Assembly: GCF_007858275.1 (NCBI RefSeq)
Contig: NZ_VFEV01000016.1
Coordinates: 1 to 64,000, forward strand
DNA: 64,000 bases
Source of the DNA: Pseudomonas proteolytica
GTDB taxonomy: Bacteria > Pseudomonadota > Gammaproteobacteria > Pseudomonadales > Pseudomonadaceae
Direction: 5' to 3'
In this document: positions 1 through 7,980 of the stretch, in pieces
Position numbering within the stretch: position 1 is the first letter of the stretch
How the letters are laid out: every line of letters starts with the position of its first letter
Translations under genes and position numbers: made by a program
The notes under the pieces: generated by a model
What the model was told of the DNA's origin: nothing
Database searches by the model: none
Seen by the model: only the letters and a program-made list of their open reading frames with translations

Positions 1-227
1 CGTCCCTGCAGCAGGAATTCACGGCGCTGACCGGTGAATTGACCCGTATTTCCCAGACTACCAACTTCGGTGGCCGTAAACTTCTGGACGGTTCGTTCGA
101 CAACGTAGGCTTCCAGATCGGCGCCAACGCCAACGAAACCATTTCGTTTGGTATGACTGATATCAGTGCTACCGGCCTGAAAGGTTCCTACGGCGAAGCC
201 AAGGCTGCTGGTGCGGCGACTGATCTG
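1..227 (+). repeat. 5' duplicated block of the flagellin pair, copy 1
   Basis: This block matches 1913-2139 at an offset of 1912 bases. The first 120 or so bases are identical, then a few mostly silent changes appear, and similarity ends abruptly after the codons for TDL. It encodes conserved D1 sequence. Confidence 0.9.
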
Positions 228-1343
228 TCTGCCAAAGTGACGGGGGCCGAAGGCCAGTTTGCGGGCTTTGGTACCACCAACGCGTTCACTACCACTACAG
301 CCGCTCGCGTTTTGACTGTCAACGGTACTGACATTGCAATGGGCACGGGCACTACCCTGGCTCAGGCGGTTGATCTGGTTAACCAGCAGTCGAGCAAAAC
401 CGGCGTGACCGCAGTAGTTGATACTGGTCAGTTGAAAATGACTTCGGCAACCGCCTTTAGTGTCCAAGGCAGCACTACCGAAGTCGGCCCGGCGGTGGCT
501 ACCCCTGCTGCTGCGTTCACTGGCCTGGTCAGTGGCGCTGAAATCAATATCAATGGCACTGCAGTGACTATCGCTGCTGGCCAGACCCTGACCCAGGCAA
601 TCGGTACAATTAATGCCACTGCTACCGTAGCCGCTACTGGTGTGACTGCTTCCCAGCAGGACGGCCGTTTGGTTCTGACTTCTGCTGACGGTAAAGCTAT
701 CAAGCTGGATAACGGTACTAACGCTACTACCGGTCCGGGCGCGCTGTCCAAGTTGGGTCTGCAATCGGGTACTACCCAAGCCAAGCTGACCGCCGACACT
801 TCGGTGGTCCTGAACGGCGTAGAAGTGAAGTTCAAGAAGGGTGACACCGCTGACGCGATCGTTTCCTCGATCAACAGTGCAAGTACCGGCGTTACGGCCA
901 GCAAAAATGCTGACAACACCCTGGCGCTGTTCTCCAACAAGACCTTCACCGTTGCCAACGGCAGCGCGGGCACTGGTCTGGCTCAACTGGGTCTGACAGC
1001 TGCCACGTCGACGGCAGTTACCGTGGAAACCACCGTTTCCAACCTGAGCATCCAGGATGCAGCTTCGTCGCAGCGTTCGGTTCAGGCGCTGAACGATGCG
1101 ATCCAGCAGATCGACAGCCAGCGCTCCCAGTTGGGTGCAGTGCAAAACCGTTTCACCAGCACCGTTGCCAACCTGCAAAGCATTTCGGAAAACTCCACTG
1201 CTGCCCGTAGCCGTGTGCAGGACGCCGACTTTGCTTCGGAGACTGCCGAGCTGACCAAGCAGCAAACCCTGCAACAGGCTTCTACTGCCATTTTGTCGCA
1301 GGCTAACCAACTGCCATCGTCGGTACTGAAACTGCTTCAGTAA
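1..1343 (+). CDS. fliC: Flagellin, first tandem copy (5' end cut by window)
   Basis: Flagellar filament subunit. The window opens inside the gene. The frame enters at base 3, and by comparison with the second copy at 1585 about 110 N-terminal residues are missing, so the full protein would be about 556 residues. Visible parts are the end of the conserved N-terminal D1 region, a variable centre with three repeats of the flagellin hook-IN type (pattern NGT or NGV, then INxxxxxTGVxA), and a conserved C-terminal D1/D0 region ending [10 protein letters not shown]. The last 190 or so residues are identical to those of the next gene. It is followed directly by a hairpin terminator. The identity is certain; which copy is the major filament protein cannot be told from sequence. 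Confidence 0.96.
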   Translation, partial: SLQQEFTALTGELTRISQTTNFGGRKLLDGSFDNVGFQIGANANETISFGMTDISATGLKGSYGEAKAAGAATDLSAKVTGAEGQFAGFGTTNAFTTTTAARVLTVNGTDIAMGTGTTLAQAVDLVNQQSSKTGVTAVVDTGQLKMTSATAFSVQGSTTEVGPAVATPAAAFTGLVSGAEININGTAVTIAAGQTLTQAIGTINATATVAATGVTASQQDGRLVLTSADGKAIKLDNGTNATTGPGALSKLGLQSGTTQAKLTADTSVVLNGVEVKFKKGDTADAIVSSINSASTGVTASKNADNTLALFSNKTFTVANGSAGTGLAQLGLTAATSTAVTVETTVSNLSIQDAASSQRSVQALNDAIQQIDSQRSQLGAVQNRFTSTVANLQSISENSTAARSRVQDADFASETAELTKQQTLQQASTAILSQANQLPSSVLKLLQ

Positions 1344-1388
1344 TCGCTTAAGGCTGGTTAAAGACGGAAGGGCGCCTAGTGCGCCCTT
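781..1388 (+). repeat. 3' duplicated block of the flagellin pair, copy 1
   Basis: This 608-base block matches 2681-3288 at an offset of 1900 bases with only about six differences. It covers the last hook-IN repeat, the C-terminal D1/D0 domains, the stop codon and the core of the terminator. The very high identity next to an unrelated centre points to recent duplication or gene conversion. Confidence 0.93.
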
Positions 1389-1393
1389 TTTTT
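1368..1393 (+). terminator. Rho-independent terminator of the first flagellin gene
   Basis: Stem AAGGGCGC with GCGCCCTT around a five-base loop CTAGT, followed by a run of T. It lies 25 bases after the stop codon. Confidence 0.88.
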
Positions 1394-1477
1394 GTCTGGA
1401 TTCAAGCTGATAACACTCTTCTAGAGCAAGATTCAGTGCTATTTGCAAGTGGAAAAGGGTCGGACTGCAAAAAAAAC

Positions 1478-1505
1478 CTAAAGAAGCCGGCGATGTCGAC
1501 GATAA
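1478..1505 (+). promoter_or_regulatory. Sigma28 (FliA) promoter of the second flagellin gene
   Basis: TAAA at 1479-1482, a 15-base spacer, then GACGATAA at 1498-1505. This differs by one base from the class IV flagellar consensus TAAA-N15-GCCGATAA. The flagellin start codon at 1585 has the ribosome site ACGAGGA about seven bases upstream. The whole 241-base gap holds only the terminator of the first flagellin and this promoter with its leader. Confidence 0.85.
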
Positions 1506-1584
1506 CTCTTGTGTAAGGTTTTCACTATCAAGCCAGGCGGTTGCCCGGTCGGAAGCCGCTAATACCATTTACGAGGACTTTGTC

Positions 1585-3243
1585 ATGGCTTTATCTGTCA
1601 ATACCAACATCACTTCTCTGGGCGTTCAGAAGAATCTGAACAAGGCTTCCGACGCGTTGAGCACCTCGATGAGCCGCCTATCTTCGGGCCTGAAAATCAA
1701 CAGCGCCAAAGACGATGCTGCCGGCATGCAGATCGCTAACCGTCTGACCAGTCAGGTCAAAGGCCTGACTGTCGCTGTGGCTAACGCCAACAACGGCGTG
1801 TCGATTGCCCAGACTGCTGAAGGCGCGATGCAAGAATCGACCAACATTCTGCAGCGTATGCGTGAACTGGCCCTGCAATCGGCGAACGGTTCGAACAGCG
1901 ATGACGACCGTACGTCCCTGCAGCAGGAATTCACGGCGCTGACCGGTGAATTGACCCGTATTTCCCAGACTACCAACTTCGGTGGCCGTAAACTTCTGGA
2001 CGGTTCGTTCGACAACGTAGGCTTCCAGATCGGCGCCAATGCCAATGAAACCATCTCGTTCGGTATGACTGATATCAGTGCTACAGGCCTGAAAGGTTCC
2101 TTCGGCGAAGCCAAGGCCGCAGGTGCTGCGACTGACCTGGCGGCTTCGGTAGTTGGAAGCTCATCGCTGCCGTTTGCGGCGCAAGGTGCTGCGGCATATA
2201 CCACGGCAACAGCCAACAACACTCTGAAACTCAATGACACCACTATTGATCTGGCGACGGGCACCACTGCCGGTCAGGCCGTAGCGCTGATCAATGAAAA
2301 AACGTCCTCCACTGGCGTCACCGCCTCGCTGAGTGCGGCGAATGAGTTGGTGCTTCAGTCTGATAGTGCCTTCACTGCCACAAGTAACAGTGCAGAAGCG
2401 GGCTTTGGAACTGCGACCGCAGCTGCGCGCACGCTGGTTGGTGATACCGACATCAGCGTCAATGGTACGCTGGTCAATCTCACGAATGGCATGGACCTGG
2501 CTGCTGTCGCTGGTGCCATTGAAGCTGAAAAAGCCACTACTGGTGTAGGTGCTAGCGTTGCAAACGGTCGTCTGTTGTTGACCTCTGAAGATGGCAAGGC
2601 TATCAAGCTGGATAACGGTGGCACTGCCAACGGCCCGGGTGCTTTGGCCAAAATTGGTCTGCAAGCAGGTACGTCCCAAGCTAAGCTGACCGCCGACACT
2701 TCGGTGGTCCTGAACGGCGTAGAAGTGAAGTTCAAGAAGGGTGACACCGCTGACGCGATCGTTTCCTCGATCAACAGTGCAAGTACCGGCGTTACGGCCA
2801 GCAAAAATGCTGACAACACCCTGGCGCTGTTCTCCAACAAGACCTTCACCGTTGCCAATGGCAGCGCTGGCACTGGTCTGGCTCAACTGGGTCTGACAGC
2901 TGCCACGTCGACGGCAGTTACCGTGGAAACCACCGTTTCCAACCTGAGCATCCAGGATGCAGCTTCGTCGCAGCGATCGGTTCAGGCGCTGAACGATGCG
3001 ATCCAGCAGATCGACAGCCAGCGTTCCCAGTTGGGTGCAGTGCAAAACCGTTTCACCAGCACCGTTGCCAACCTGCAAAGCATTTCGGAAAACTCCACTG
3101 CTGCCCGTAGCCGTGTGCAGGACGCCGACTTTGCTTCGGAGACTGCCGAGCTGACCAAGCAGCAAACCCTGCAACAGGCTTCTACTGCCATTTTGTCGCA
3201 GGCTAACCAACTGCCATCGTCGGTACTGAAACTGCTTCAGTAA
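1585..3243 (+). CDS. fliC: Flagellin, second tandem copy (complete)
   Basis: Flagellar filament subunit of 552 residues. The N-terminus ([20 protein letters not shown]) and the C-terminus (ending SSVLKLLQ) are the conserved helical D0/D1 regions that polymerise and carry the export signal. Between about residues 185 and 365 lies a variable centre unrelated in detail to that of the upstream copy, though it also shows hook-IN type repeats (for example [10 protein letters not shown]). It has its own sigma28 promoter and its own terminator, so each copy is probably a separate unit. It precedes flaG and fliD as in other pseudomonads. A second flagellin may give a mixed or alternative filament; that is inference. 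Confidence 0.97.
   Translation: MALSVNTNITSLGVQKNLNKASDALSTSMSRLSSGLKINSAKDDAAGMQIANRLTSQVKGLTVAVANANNGVSIAQTAEGAMQESTNILQRMRELALQSANGSNSDDDRTSLQQEFTALTGELTRISQTTNFGGRKLLDGSFDNVGFQIGANANETISFGMTDISATGLKGSFGEAKAAGAATDLAASVVGSSSLPFAAQGAAAYTTATANNTLKLNDTTIDLATGTTAGQAVALINEKTSSTGVTASLSAANELVLQSDSAFTATSNSAEAGFGTATAAARTLVGDTDISVNGTLVNLTNGMDLAAVAGAIEAEKATTGVGASVANGRLLLTSEDGKAIKLDNGGTANGPGALAKIGLQAGTSQAKLTADTSVVLNGVEVKFKKGDTADAIVSSINSASTGVTASKNADNTLALFSNKTFTVANGSAGTGLAQLGLTAATSTAVTVETTVSNLSIQDAASSQRSVQALNDAIQQIDSQRSQLGAVQNRFTSTVANLQSISENSTAARSRVQDADFASETAELTKQQTLQQASTAILSQANQLPSSVLKLLQ
1913..2139 (+). repeat. 5' duplicated block of the flagellin pair, copy 2
   Basis: Partner of bases 1-227. The match probably extends to the left, since the true start of the first gene lies outside the window. 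Confidence 0.9.
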
Positions 3244-3288
3244 TCGCATAAGGCTGGTTAAAGACGGAAGGGCGCCTAGTGCGCCCTT
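2681..3288 (+). repeat. 3' duplicated block of the flagellin pair, copy 2
   Basis: Partner of bases 781-1388, about 99 percent identical by eye, and including the terminator core beyond the stop codon. Confidence 0.93.
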
Positions 3289-3297
3289 CCGTCTTTT
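3261..3297 (+). terminator. Rho-independent terminator of the second flagellin gene
   Basis: A perfect 15-base-pair stem (AAGACGGAAGGGCGC with GCGCCCTTCCGTCTT) around the loop CTAGT, ending in TTTT. The first copy keeps only the inner eight pairs because its right arm becomes a T run. Confidence 0.93.
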
Positions 3298-3378
3298 CTG
3301 GCTCCGTTTGCGGGCGAGATCGATCTGATTGAAAACACGGCCTACAGTCGTGTTTAGGAAAATAATCCGCAAAAATTC

Positions 3379-3405
3379 TCAAGCTACACGTTTTTGGGTC
3401 GATAT
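3379..3405 (+). promoter_or_regulatory. Candidate sigma28 promoter upstream of flaG
   Basis: TCAA at 3379-3382, a 15-base spacer and GTCGATAT at 3398-3405, compared with TAAA-N15-GCCGATAA. The spacing is exact but there are three mismatches. It is followed by CTTACGAGGCTT, which resembles the flagellin leader. It lies 169 bases before the flaG start, so the leader would be long. Confidence 0.5.
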
Positions 3406-3573
3406 ACCTTACGAGGCTTTATAAATCACCTCAGGCAGTTGCTAGGTCGACAGTACAATTTTTAAAAACGGTCTGCCCTGAAGTCAAAGCTTGAGTAGGG
3501 CGGTGCGGCAATTGGCTGGGGCACACTGTGGCGTAGCCTTCTATTTTTTCACTTGAATAATTAGGTGGCACAG

Positions 3574-3921
3574 ATGGATATGAGCGTGAAGCTGAACTTA
3601 TCCTACACGACGGCTGCAGCGGCCCAAGTCGCGAAGACGCCCGAGATCGTCAATCAGCCCAAAGTCGAGGTGACCGCCCAGGCCGCCCGCGAGCCCAAGC
3701 GGGACGATTTGGAGAAAGCGGTGACAGATATTCGAGAGTTCGTACAGGCAGCGCGGCGTGAGCTGGATTTTTCCATCGATGACTCTACAGGGAAGGTGGT
3801 GGTCAAAGTTATTGCTACCGATAGTGGAGAGGTAATTCGACAAATTCCCTCGGAAACCGCATTGAAACTGGCACAGAGTTTGACCGATGCCAGCAGCCTG
3901 CTGTTTGATATGAAAGCCTGA
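3574..3921 (+). CDS. flaG: Flagellar protein FlaG
   Basis: FlaG family protein of 115 residues. It has a poorly conserved N-terminal third and the typical FlaG C-terminal domain with FSIDDSTGKVVVKVIATDSG followed by GEVIRQIPSETAL. The family affects filament length in polar flagellates; its exact molecular role is not settled. I chose ATG 3574 because AGGTGG lies five bases upstream; a GTG at 3565 overlaps that ribosome site. It sits between flagellin and fliD, the usual place in Pseudomonas and Vibrio. Confidence 0.92.
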   Translation: MDMSVKLNLSYTTAAAAQVAKTPEIVNQPKVEVTAQAAREPKRDDLEKAVTDIREFVQAARRELDFSIDDSTGKVVVKVIATDSGEVIRQIPSETALKLAQSLTDASSLLFDMKA

Positions 3922-3923
3922 AT

Positions 3924-3939
3924 TGGCATGAAAATTGTT
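3924..3939 (+). promoter_or_regulatory. Possible sigma54 promoter of fliD
   Basis: TGGCAT, five bases, then TTGTT, lying 64 bases before the fliD start. The GG is present at -24, but the -12 element reads GT rather than GC. In P. aeruginosa fliD is a sigma54/FleQ-dependent class II gene, which supports the call. Confidence 0.5.
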
Positions 3940-4002
3940 TGTGTCTGCGCTTGAAGGGGCTTTTGTCAAGAAAGCTGCAGCCACCGGTTAAGGAGCAAAA
4001 AG

Positions 4003-5361
4003 ATGGCGAGTTCAACGATCAGTGGCGTGGGATCTGGCGTCGATACACAGGCAATCGTCAAGGCTTTGGTGGAGGCAGAAAAGGCACCAAAGCAAGCGCA
4101 GATTACCGCCCAGCAAAAGACCACGACTACGCAGTTGTCCGCTGTCGGCAGTGTTAAGTCTGCGATGGAAGCTTATCGTGCGGCCATCGCCAAGCTGAAT
4201 ACGGCCTCCTCATTCACGGGCCTGGCCGCCACGTCCTCTGAAGAGAAATTCGCCAAGGTGACCTTGGGTGACTCCGCCTCCAGTGGCAGCTATGCGCTGC
4301 ATGTAGAGAAACTCGCTACTGCATCCAAAACCCAATCGGCAGTGTTTGCTGATGGTACTTCGACGGTCGTTAACTCCGGTTCGGAGGCTCAGATACTTAC
4401 GATTTCCCAATCTGATACCGACCATAGGGTATCGATCCCGGCGGGTGCCACGCTGCAACAGACGCGTGATCTGATCAATACCCAGCTACAGTCTAAAGGC
4501 CTTAGTGCAAATATTCTGACTGACGCCAATGGTTCGCGCTTGGTGATGACTTCGCAGACCACTGGCAAGGGCAGCGATATTACCGTTGCTTCCGGTACGC
4601 TTGGCCTGGGCACTTTTACGAGAGTGGGTGAGCTTGCACAAAATGCTGAGTACACCATTGATGGTATTGCAATGGAGTCCACCAGTAACAAGGTTACGTC
4701 GGCGATCAGTGGTGTGAATCTGGAGTTGATCGCAAAGGGTGACAGTTCCATCAAGGTGGCGAGCAATACCGATACCCTCAAGACCTCGGTGCAGTCGTTT
4801 GTTACGGCCTACAATGCTTTAATTGGCTCGATCAACAGCCAGACCAAGGTAACTGCCACTGGAGAAACTGCGACTACTACGGCGGGTGCTCTGACTGGTG
4901 ACGCGACTATGCGTCAGTTGGTTTCTACCTTGCGTGGTGAGCTGCTTAACGGCTCGGGTTCGGGCGCCCTGGCCAGCCTATCGCAGATTGGCCTAAACAC
5001 TGACCAGAAGACTGGCCTGCTGTCCCTTGACAATAAAAAGTGGGACAAGGCGGTAGCTACTGGTGGGGCGGATGTCGCGGGTTTGTTCACCGGCGATAAG
5101 GGTTTGATCACCCGCATGACTAAAGCTACTGACAGCTATGTGGGTACTACTGGAGTTCTGGCGTCGCGAACCAGTAGCCTGGACGCTAAACTGACGGATC
5201 TGGACACCGAGCAGAAAGCCCTTGACCGTCGAATCGAGAGTCTGCAGTTGTCCCTAAGCGCAAAGTACAATGCCATGGACTCCTTGGTGGCTAAGCTCCG
5301 GGCCAGCAGTAGCAGTATCATGACTACGCTCAACTCATTGAATAATCCCAAGACGACCTGA
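4003..5361 (+). CDS. fliD: Flagellar filament cap protein FliD (HAP2)
   Basis: FliD forms the cap at the filament tip and directs flagellin insertion; in Pseudomonas it can also act as an adhesin. The protein has 452 residues. It starts ASSTISGVGSGVDTQAIVKAL, the FliD_N signature, and ends with a long helical region (ASRTSSLDAKLTDLDTEQKA, then SLQLSLSAKYNAMDSLVAKL) typical of FliD_C. The ribosome site AAGGAG lies eight bases before the ATG. The central part has a lower GC content than the basal-body genes (about 52 percent in one counted line), as often seen in surface-exposed flagellar genes. Confidence 0.96.
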   Translation: MASSTISGVGSGVDTQAIVKALVEAEKAPKQAQITAQQKTTTTQLSAVGSVKSAMEAYRAAIAKLNTASSFTGLAATSSEEKFAKVTLGDSASSGSYALHVEKLATASKTQSAVFADGTSTVVNSGSEAQILTISQSDTDHRVSIPAGATLQQTRDLINTQLQSKGLSANILTDANGSRLVMTSQTTGKGSDITVASGTLGLGTFTRVGELAQNAEYTIDGIAMESTSNKVTSAISGVNLELIAKGDSSIKVASNTDTLKTSVQSFVTAYNALIGSINSQTKVTATGETATTTAGALTGDATMRQLVSTLRGELLNGSGSGALASLSQIGLNTDQKTGLLSLDNKKWDKAVATGGADVAGLFTGDKGLITRMTKATDSYVGTTGVLASRTSSLDAKLTDLDTEQKALDRRIESLQLSLSAKYNAMDSLVAKLRASSSSIMTTLNSLNNPKTT

Positions 5362-5426
5362 TTAGCGCTTGGCTCTTTGGGTTTGGATCAATTGCGTTTT
5401 TGATCCGGGCCTATGCGCTAGCGTTT

Positions 5427-5453
5427 TAAAGTTTTTTGTCGCGTGGTCGACAT
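5427..5453 (+). promoter_or_regulatory. Weak candidate sigma28 promoter before fliS
   Basis: TAAA at 5427-5430, 15 bases, then GTCGACAT. Only the left element and the spacing fit well. A seven-base inverted repeat, GGATCAA with TTGATCC (5385-5406), lies just upstream but has no T run, so it is not an obvious terminator. Confidence 0.3.
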
Positions 5454-5500
5454 AATAGTTAGAACAGTTTTTCAGCTATTTCCGGTAGGGAGTTAGAGAT

Positions 5501-5899
5501 ATGAACCCCATGAGAGCCCTTCGTCAGTATCAGAAGGTCAATTCCCACGCGCAGATTTCCGAAGCCAGTCCGCACCGTCTTGTGCAGATGCTGATGGAGG
5601 GTGGGTTGGATCGTTTGGCGCAGGCAAAAGGCGCTATGAGCCGTGGCGATGTGGCACAGAAAGGGTTGATGCTCGGCAAGGCGATTGAAATCATTTCGGG
5701 GTTGCGCGAAGGTCTGGATCCGGAAAAGGTTGAAGATCCGACGTCGATCAAGCGTCTGGATGAGCTTTATGCCTACATGACATCTCGTTTGGTTGAGGCC
5801 AACAGTGGCAACGACGCTCAGATGATTGATGAGGTTGCAGGCCTGCTGATCACTGTTAAAAGCGGTTGGGATGCCATTGCTGCCGAGGCAGCCAATTAA
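5501..5899 (+). CDS. fliS: Flagellin export chaperone FliS
   Basis: FliS is a small helical cytoplasmic chaperone that binds the C-terminus of flagellin and prevents early polymerisation. The protein has 132 residues, a normal length. The family pattern is visible: NPMRALRQYQKVNSHAQISE at the start, SPHRLVQMLMEGGLDRLAQA for the first helices, and the MLGKAIEIISGLREGLDPE segment. A GGAG ribosome site precedes the ATG. It follows fliD and is followed at once by the fliT-like gene, probably in one transcript. Confidence 0.95.
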   Translation: MNPMRALRQYQKVNSHAQISEASPHRLVQMLMEGGLDRLAQAKGAMSRGDVAQKGLMLGKAIEIISGLREGLDPEKVEDPTSIKRLDELYAYMTSRLVEANSGNDAQMIDEVAGLLITVKSGWDAIAAEAAN

Positions 5900-5924
5900 G
5901 GCCGCCGGCCTTGAGGAACACAGC

Positions 5925-6221
5925 ATGAGCCACGCACTGCAACGCATTGACGAAACCCGCGACGCCTTGATCGGTGCGCTGGCAGAACGCAATTGGGATG
6001 CTATCGGCGAGTTGGACATGGGTTGCCGCGCCTGTATCGACGAAGTGCTCAGTGAAGCGCCGGTGGACGAGGGTGCGCTGCGCGAGAAGCTGGAGAGCCT
6101 GTTGGTGGTCTACCAACAGCTGCTGGAGGTGACGACCGGCGAGCGCCAGGCGATATTTGAAGAGATGTCGCAGATCAACCAAGCGAAAAATGCGTCAAAG
6201 GTTTACCATCTGTTCGGCTGA
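5925..6221 (+). CDS. fliT: FliT-like flagellar chaperone
   Basis: Short helical protein of 98 residues (MSHALQRIDETRDALIGAL...) encoded right after fliS. Position, size and helical character match the FliT-like proteins of pseudomonads, which are thought to be chaperones for FliD; sequence similarity to enteric FliT is low. I chose ATG 5925 because GAGGAA lies five bases upstream; an in-frame start at 5871 would overlap fliS. The function rests mainly on context. Confidence 0.75.
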   Translation: MSHALQRIDETRDALIGALAERNWDAIGELDMGCRACIDEVLSEAPVDEGALREKLESLLVVYQQLLEVTTGERQAIFEEMSQINQAKNASKVYHLFG

Positions 6222-6258
6222 TCTGGCTCAGTTAATCCGAACATAGCGCGTCATAAAT

Positions 6259-6287
6259 TTGACTGCTCGCATAATTTTGACTTAACT
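6259..6287 (+). promoter_or_regulatory. Candidate sigma70 promoter of fleQ
   Basis: TTGACT, a 17-base spacer, then TTAACT, in the AT-rich 173-base gap before fleQ. FleQ is class I in P. aeruginosa and does not need sigma54, so a vegetative promoter is expected here. Confidence 0.55.
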
Positions 6288-6394
6288 AGTGCTATTTTCA
6301 GACGTCAGGTAACCGTAGCGCAGAAAACGCCTACAGCTATCTAGATTGCCCCGATTCGAGGGCATTAGAGTTTTACTAGGGAAGTTGCTATTGC

Positions 6395-7870
6395 ATGTGG
6401 CGTGAAACGAAAATTCTGCTGATTGATGACGATAGCGTCCGTCGCCGCGATTTGGCGGTGATTTTGAATTTTCTTGGTGAAGAAAATTTACCCTGCGGCA
6501 GCCACGATTGGCAGCAGGCCGTCAGCTCTTTGTCATCGAGCCGTGAAGTCATCTGTGTGCTGATCGGGACGGTAAACGCTCCTGGCGCAGTTCTTGGCCT
6601 GTTAAAGACACTCTCAACCTGGGATGAGTTCCTTCCCGTGTTGCTGATGGGCGATATTTCTTCCGTGGATTTGCCGGAAGACCAGCGCCGCCGTGTGCTT
6701 TCCACCCTGGAAATGCCCCCCAGCTACAGCAAATTGCTCGACTCCCTGCACCGTGCCCAGGTCTATCGCGAGATGTACGACCAGGCCCGCGAGCGCGGTC
6801 GTCACCGCGAACCCAACCTGTTCCGCAGCCTGGTCGGCACCAGCCGTGCGATTCAGCACGTGCGCCAGATGATGCAGCAAGTGGCCGATACCGACGCCAG
6901 CGTGCTGATCCTCGGCGAGTCCGGTACCGGCAAGGAAGTGGTTGCGCGTAACCTGCATTACCATTCCAAGCGTCGCGACGGACCTTTCGTGCCGGTCAAC
7001 TGCGGGGCGATCCCGGCAGAACTGCTCGAAAGCGAACTGTTTGGCCACGAGAAGGGCGCCTTTACCGGGGCGATCACCAGCCGTGCCGGGCGTTTTGAAC
7101 TGGCCAATGGCGGCACCCTGTTCCTCGACGAAATCGGCGATATGCCGCTGCCGATGCAGGTCAAGCTGCTGCGCGTGTTGCAGGAGCGCACCTTCGAACG
7201 CGTGGGCAGCAACAAGACCCAGAGCGTCGACGTGCGCATCATCGCGGCCACCCACAAGAACCTCGAAAGCATGATCGAGGTCGGCAGCTTTCGCGAAGAC
7301 CTGTACTACCGCCTCAACGTATTCCCCATCGAGATGGCTCCACTGCGTGAGCGGGTGGAAGACATCCCGTTGCTGATGAACGAGCTGATCTCGCGCATGG
7401 AGCACGAAAAGCGCGGCTCGATCCGTTTCAACTCCGCTGCAATCATGTCCCTGTGCCGCCACGGCTGGCCGGGCAACGTGCGCGAGCTGGCCAACCTGGT
7501 GGAACGCATGGCGATCATGCATCCGTACGGGGTGATCGGCGTGGTCGAGTTGCCGAAGAAATTCCGCTACGTCGACGACGAAGACGAGCAATTGGTGGAC
7601 AGCCTGCGCAGCGACCTCGAAGAACGAGTGGCGATCAATGGCCATACCCCGGACTTCGGTGCCACCGCCATGTTGCCCCCCGAAGGCCTGGACCTTAAGG
7701 ACTACCTCGGCAGCCTCGAACAAGGGCTGATCCAACAAGCCCTGGACGACGCCAATGGCATCGTCGCCCGTGCCGCCGAGCGCCTGCGCATCCGCCGCAC
7801 CACGTTGGTGGAGAAGATGCGCAAGTACGGCATGAGCCGACGTGAAGGTGATGAACAGGCGGATGATTGA
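6395..7870 (+). CDS. fleQ: Flagellar master regulator FleQ
   Basis: Sigma54-dependent enhancer-binding protein at the top of the flagellar cascade, which also binds cyclic-di-GMP and controls exopolysaccharide genes in Pseudomonas. At 491 residues it is the normal length. Domains: an atypical N-terminal receiver (about 1-120) in which the usual phosphoacceptor position is not an aspartate; an AAA+ domain with Walker A GESGTGKE (174-181), the sigma54 loop GAFTGA (221-226) and Walker [10 protein letters not shown] (241-249); and a C-terminal Fis-type helix-turn-helix ([20 protein letters not shown]). A terminator overlaps its stop codon, so it is transcribed apart from fleSR. FleN, encoded at 30618, is its known antagonist. 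Confidence 0.98.
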   Translation: MWRETKILLIDDDSVRRRDLAVILNFLGEENLPCGSHDWQQAVSSLSSSREVICVLIGTVNAPGAVLGLLKTLSTWDEFLPVLLMGDISSVDLPEDQRRRVLSTLEMPPSYSKLLDSLHRAQVYREMYDQARERGRHREPNLFRSLVGTSRAIQHVRQMMQQVADTDASVLILGESGTGKEVVARNLHYHSKRRDGPFVPVNCGAIPAELLESELFGHEKGAFTGAITSRAGRFELANGGTLFLDEIGDMPLPMQVKLLRVLQERTFERVGSNKTQSVDVRIIAATHKNLESMIEVGSFREDLYYRLNVFPIEMAPLRERVEDIPLLMNELISRMEHEKRGSIRFNSAAIMSLCRHGWPGNVRELANLVERMAIMHPYGVIGVVELPKKFRYVDDEDEQLVDSLRSDLEERVAINGHTPDFGATAMLPPEGLDLKDYLGSLEQGLIQQALDDANGIVARAAERLRIRRTTLVEKMRKYGMSRREGDEQADD

Positions 7871-7882
7871 CGCCTGTTTTTT
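7854..7882 (+). terminator. Rho-independent terminator of fleQ
   Basis: Stem AACAGGCG (7854-7861) with CGCCTGTT (7871-7878), then a T run to 7882. The left arm and loop lie in the last codons of fleQ. Confidence 0.88.
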
Positions 7883-7911
7883 AACCTGCTGAAAAATAAG
7901 GATATTTTTTT

Positions 7912-7927
7912 AGGCACGGGTATTGCT
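7912..7927 (+). promoter_or_regulatory. Sigma54 promoter of fleSR
   Basis: AGGCAC, five bases, TTGCT: a -24/-12 element with the GG and GC correctly spaced. It lies 54 bases before the fleS start. In P. aeruginosa fleSR is a class II operon driven by FleQ and RpoN. Confidence 0.85.
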
Positions 7928-7980
7928 ATAGCACTCGCAACGTTCCGTTTAACTGACGGTCAGCCAAGCGAGAGAGCACG

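Larger units (their letters stand above)
3244..3573. other. Intergenic stretch between the second flagellin gene and flaG
   Basis: 330 bases without a gene. It holds the flagellin terminator (3261-3297), a candidate sigma28 promoter (3379-3405) and the leader of flaG. It is visibly richer in A and T than the rest of the window. Nothing else was recognised. Confidence 0.8.

Noticed and set aside
428..973. Minus-strand frame in the first flagellin gene, repeated at 2355-2873 in the second
   Set aside because: The repetition comes from the flagellin duplication itself; no ribosome site or domain supports it.
5385..5406. Terminator after fliD
   Set aside because: GGATCAA and TTGATCC form a seven-pair stem, but no T run follows, so I did not call a terminator.
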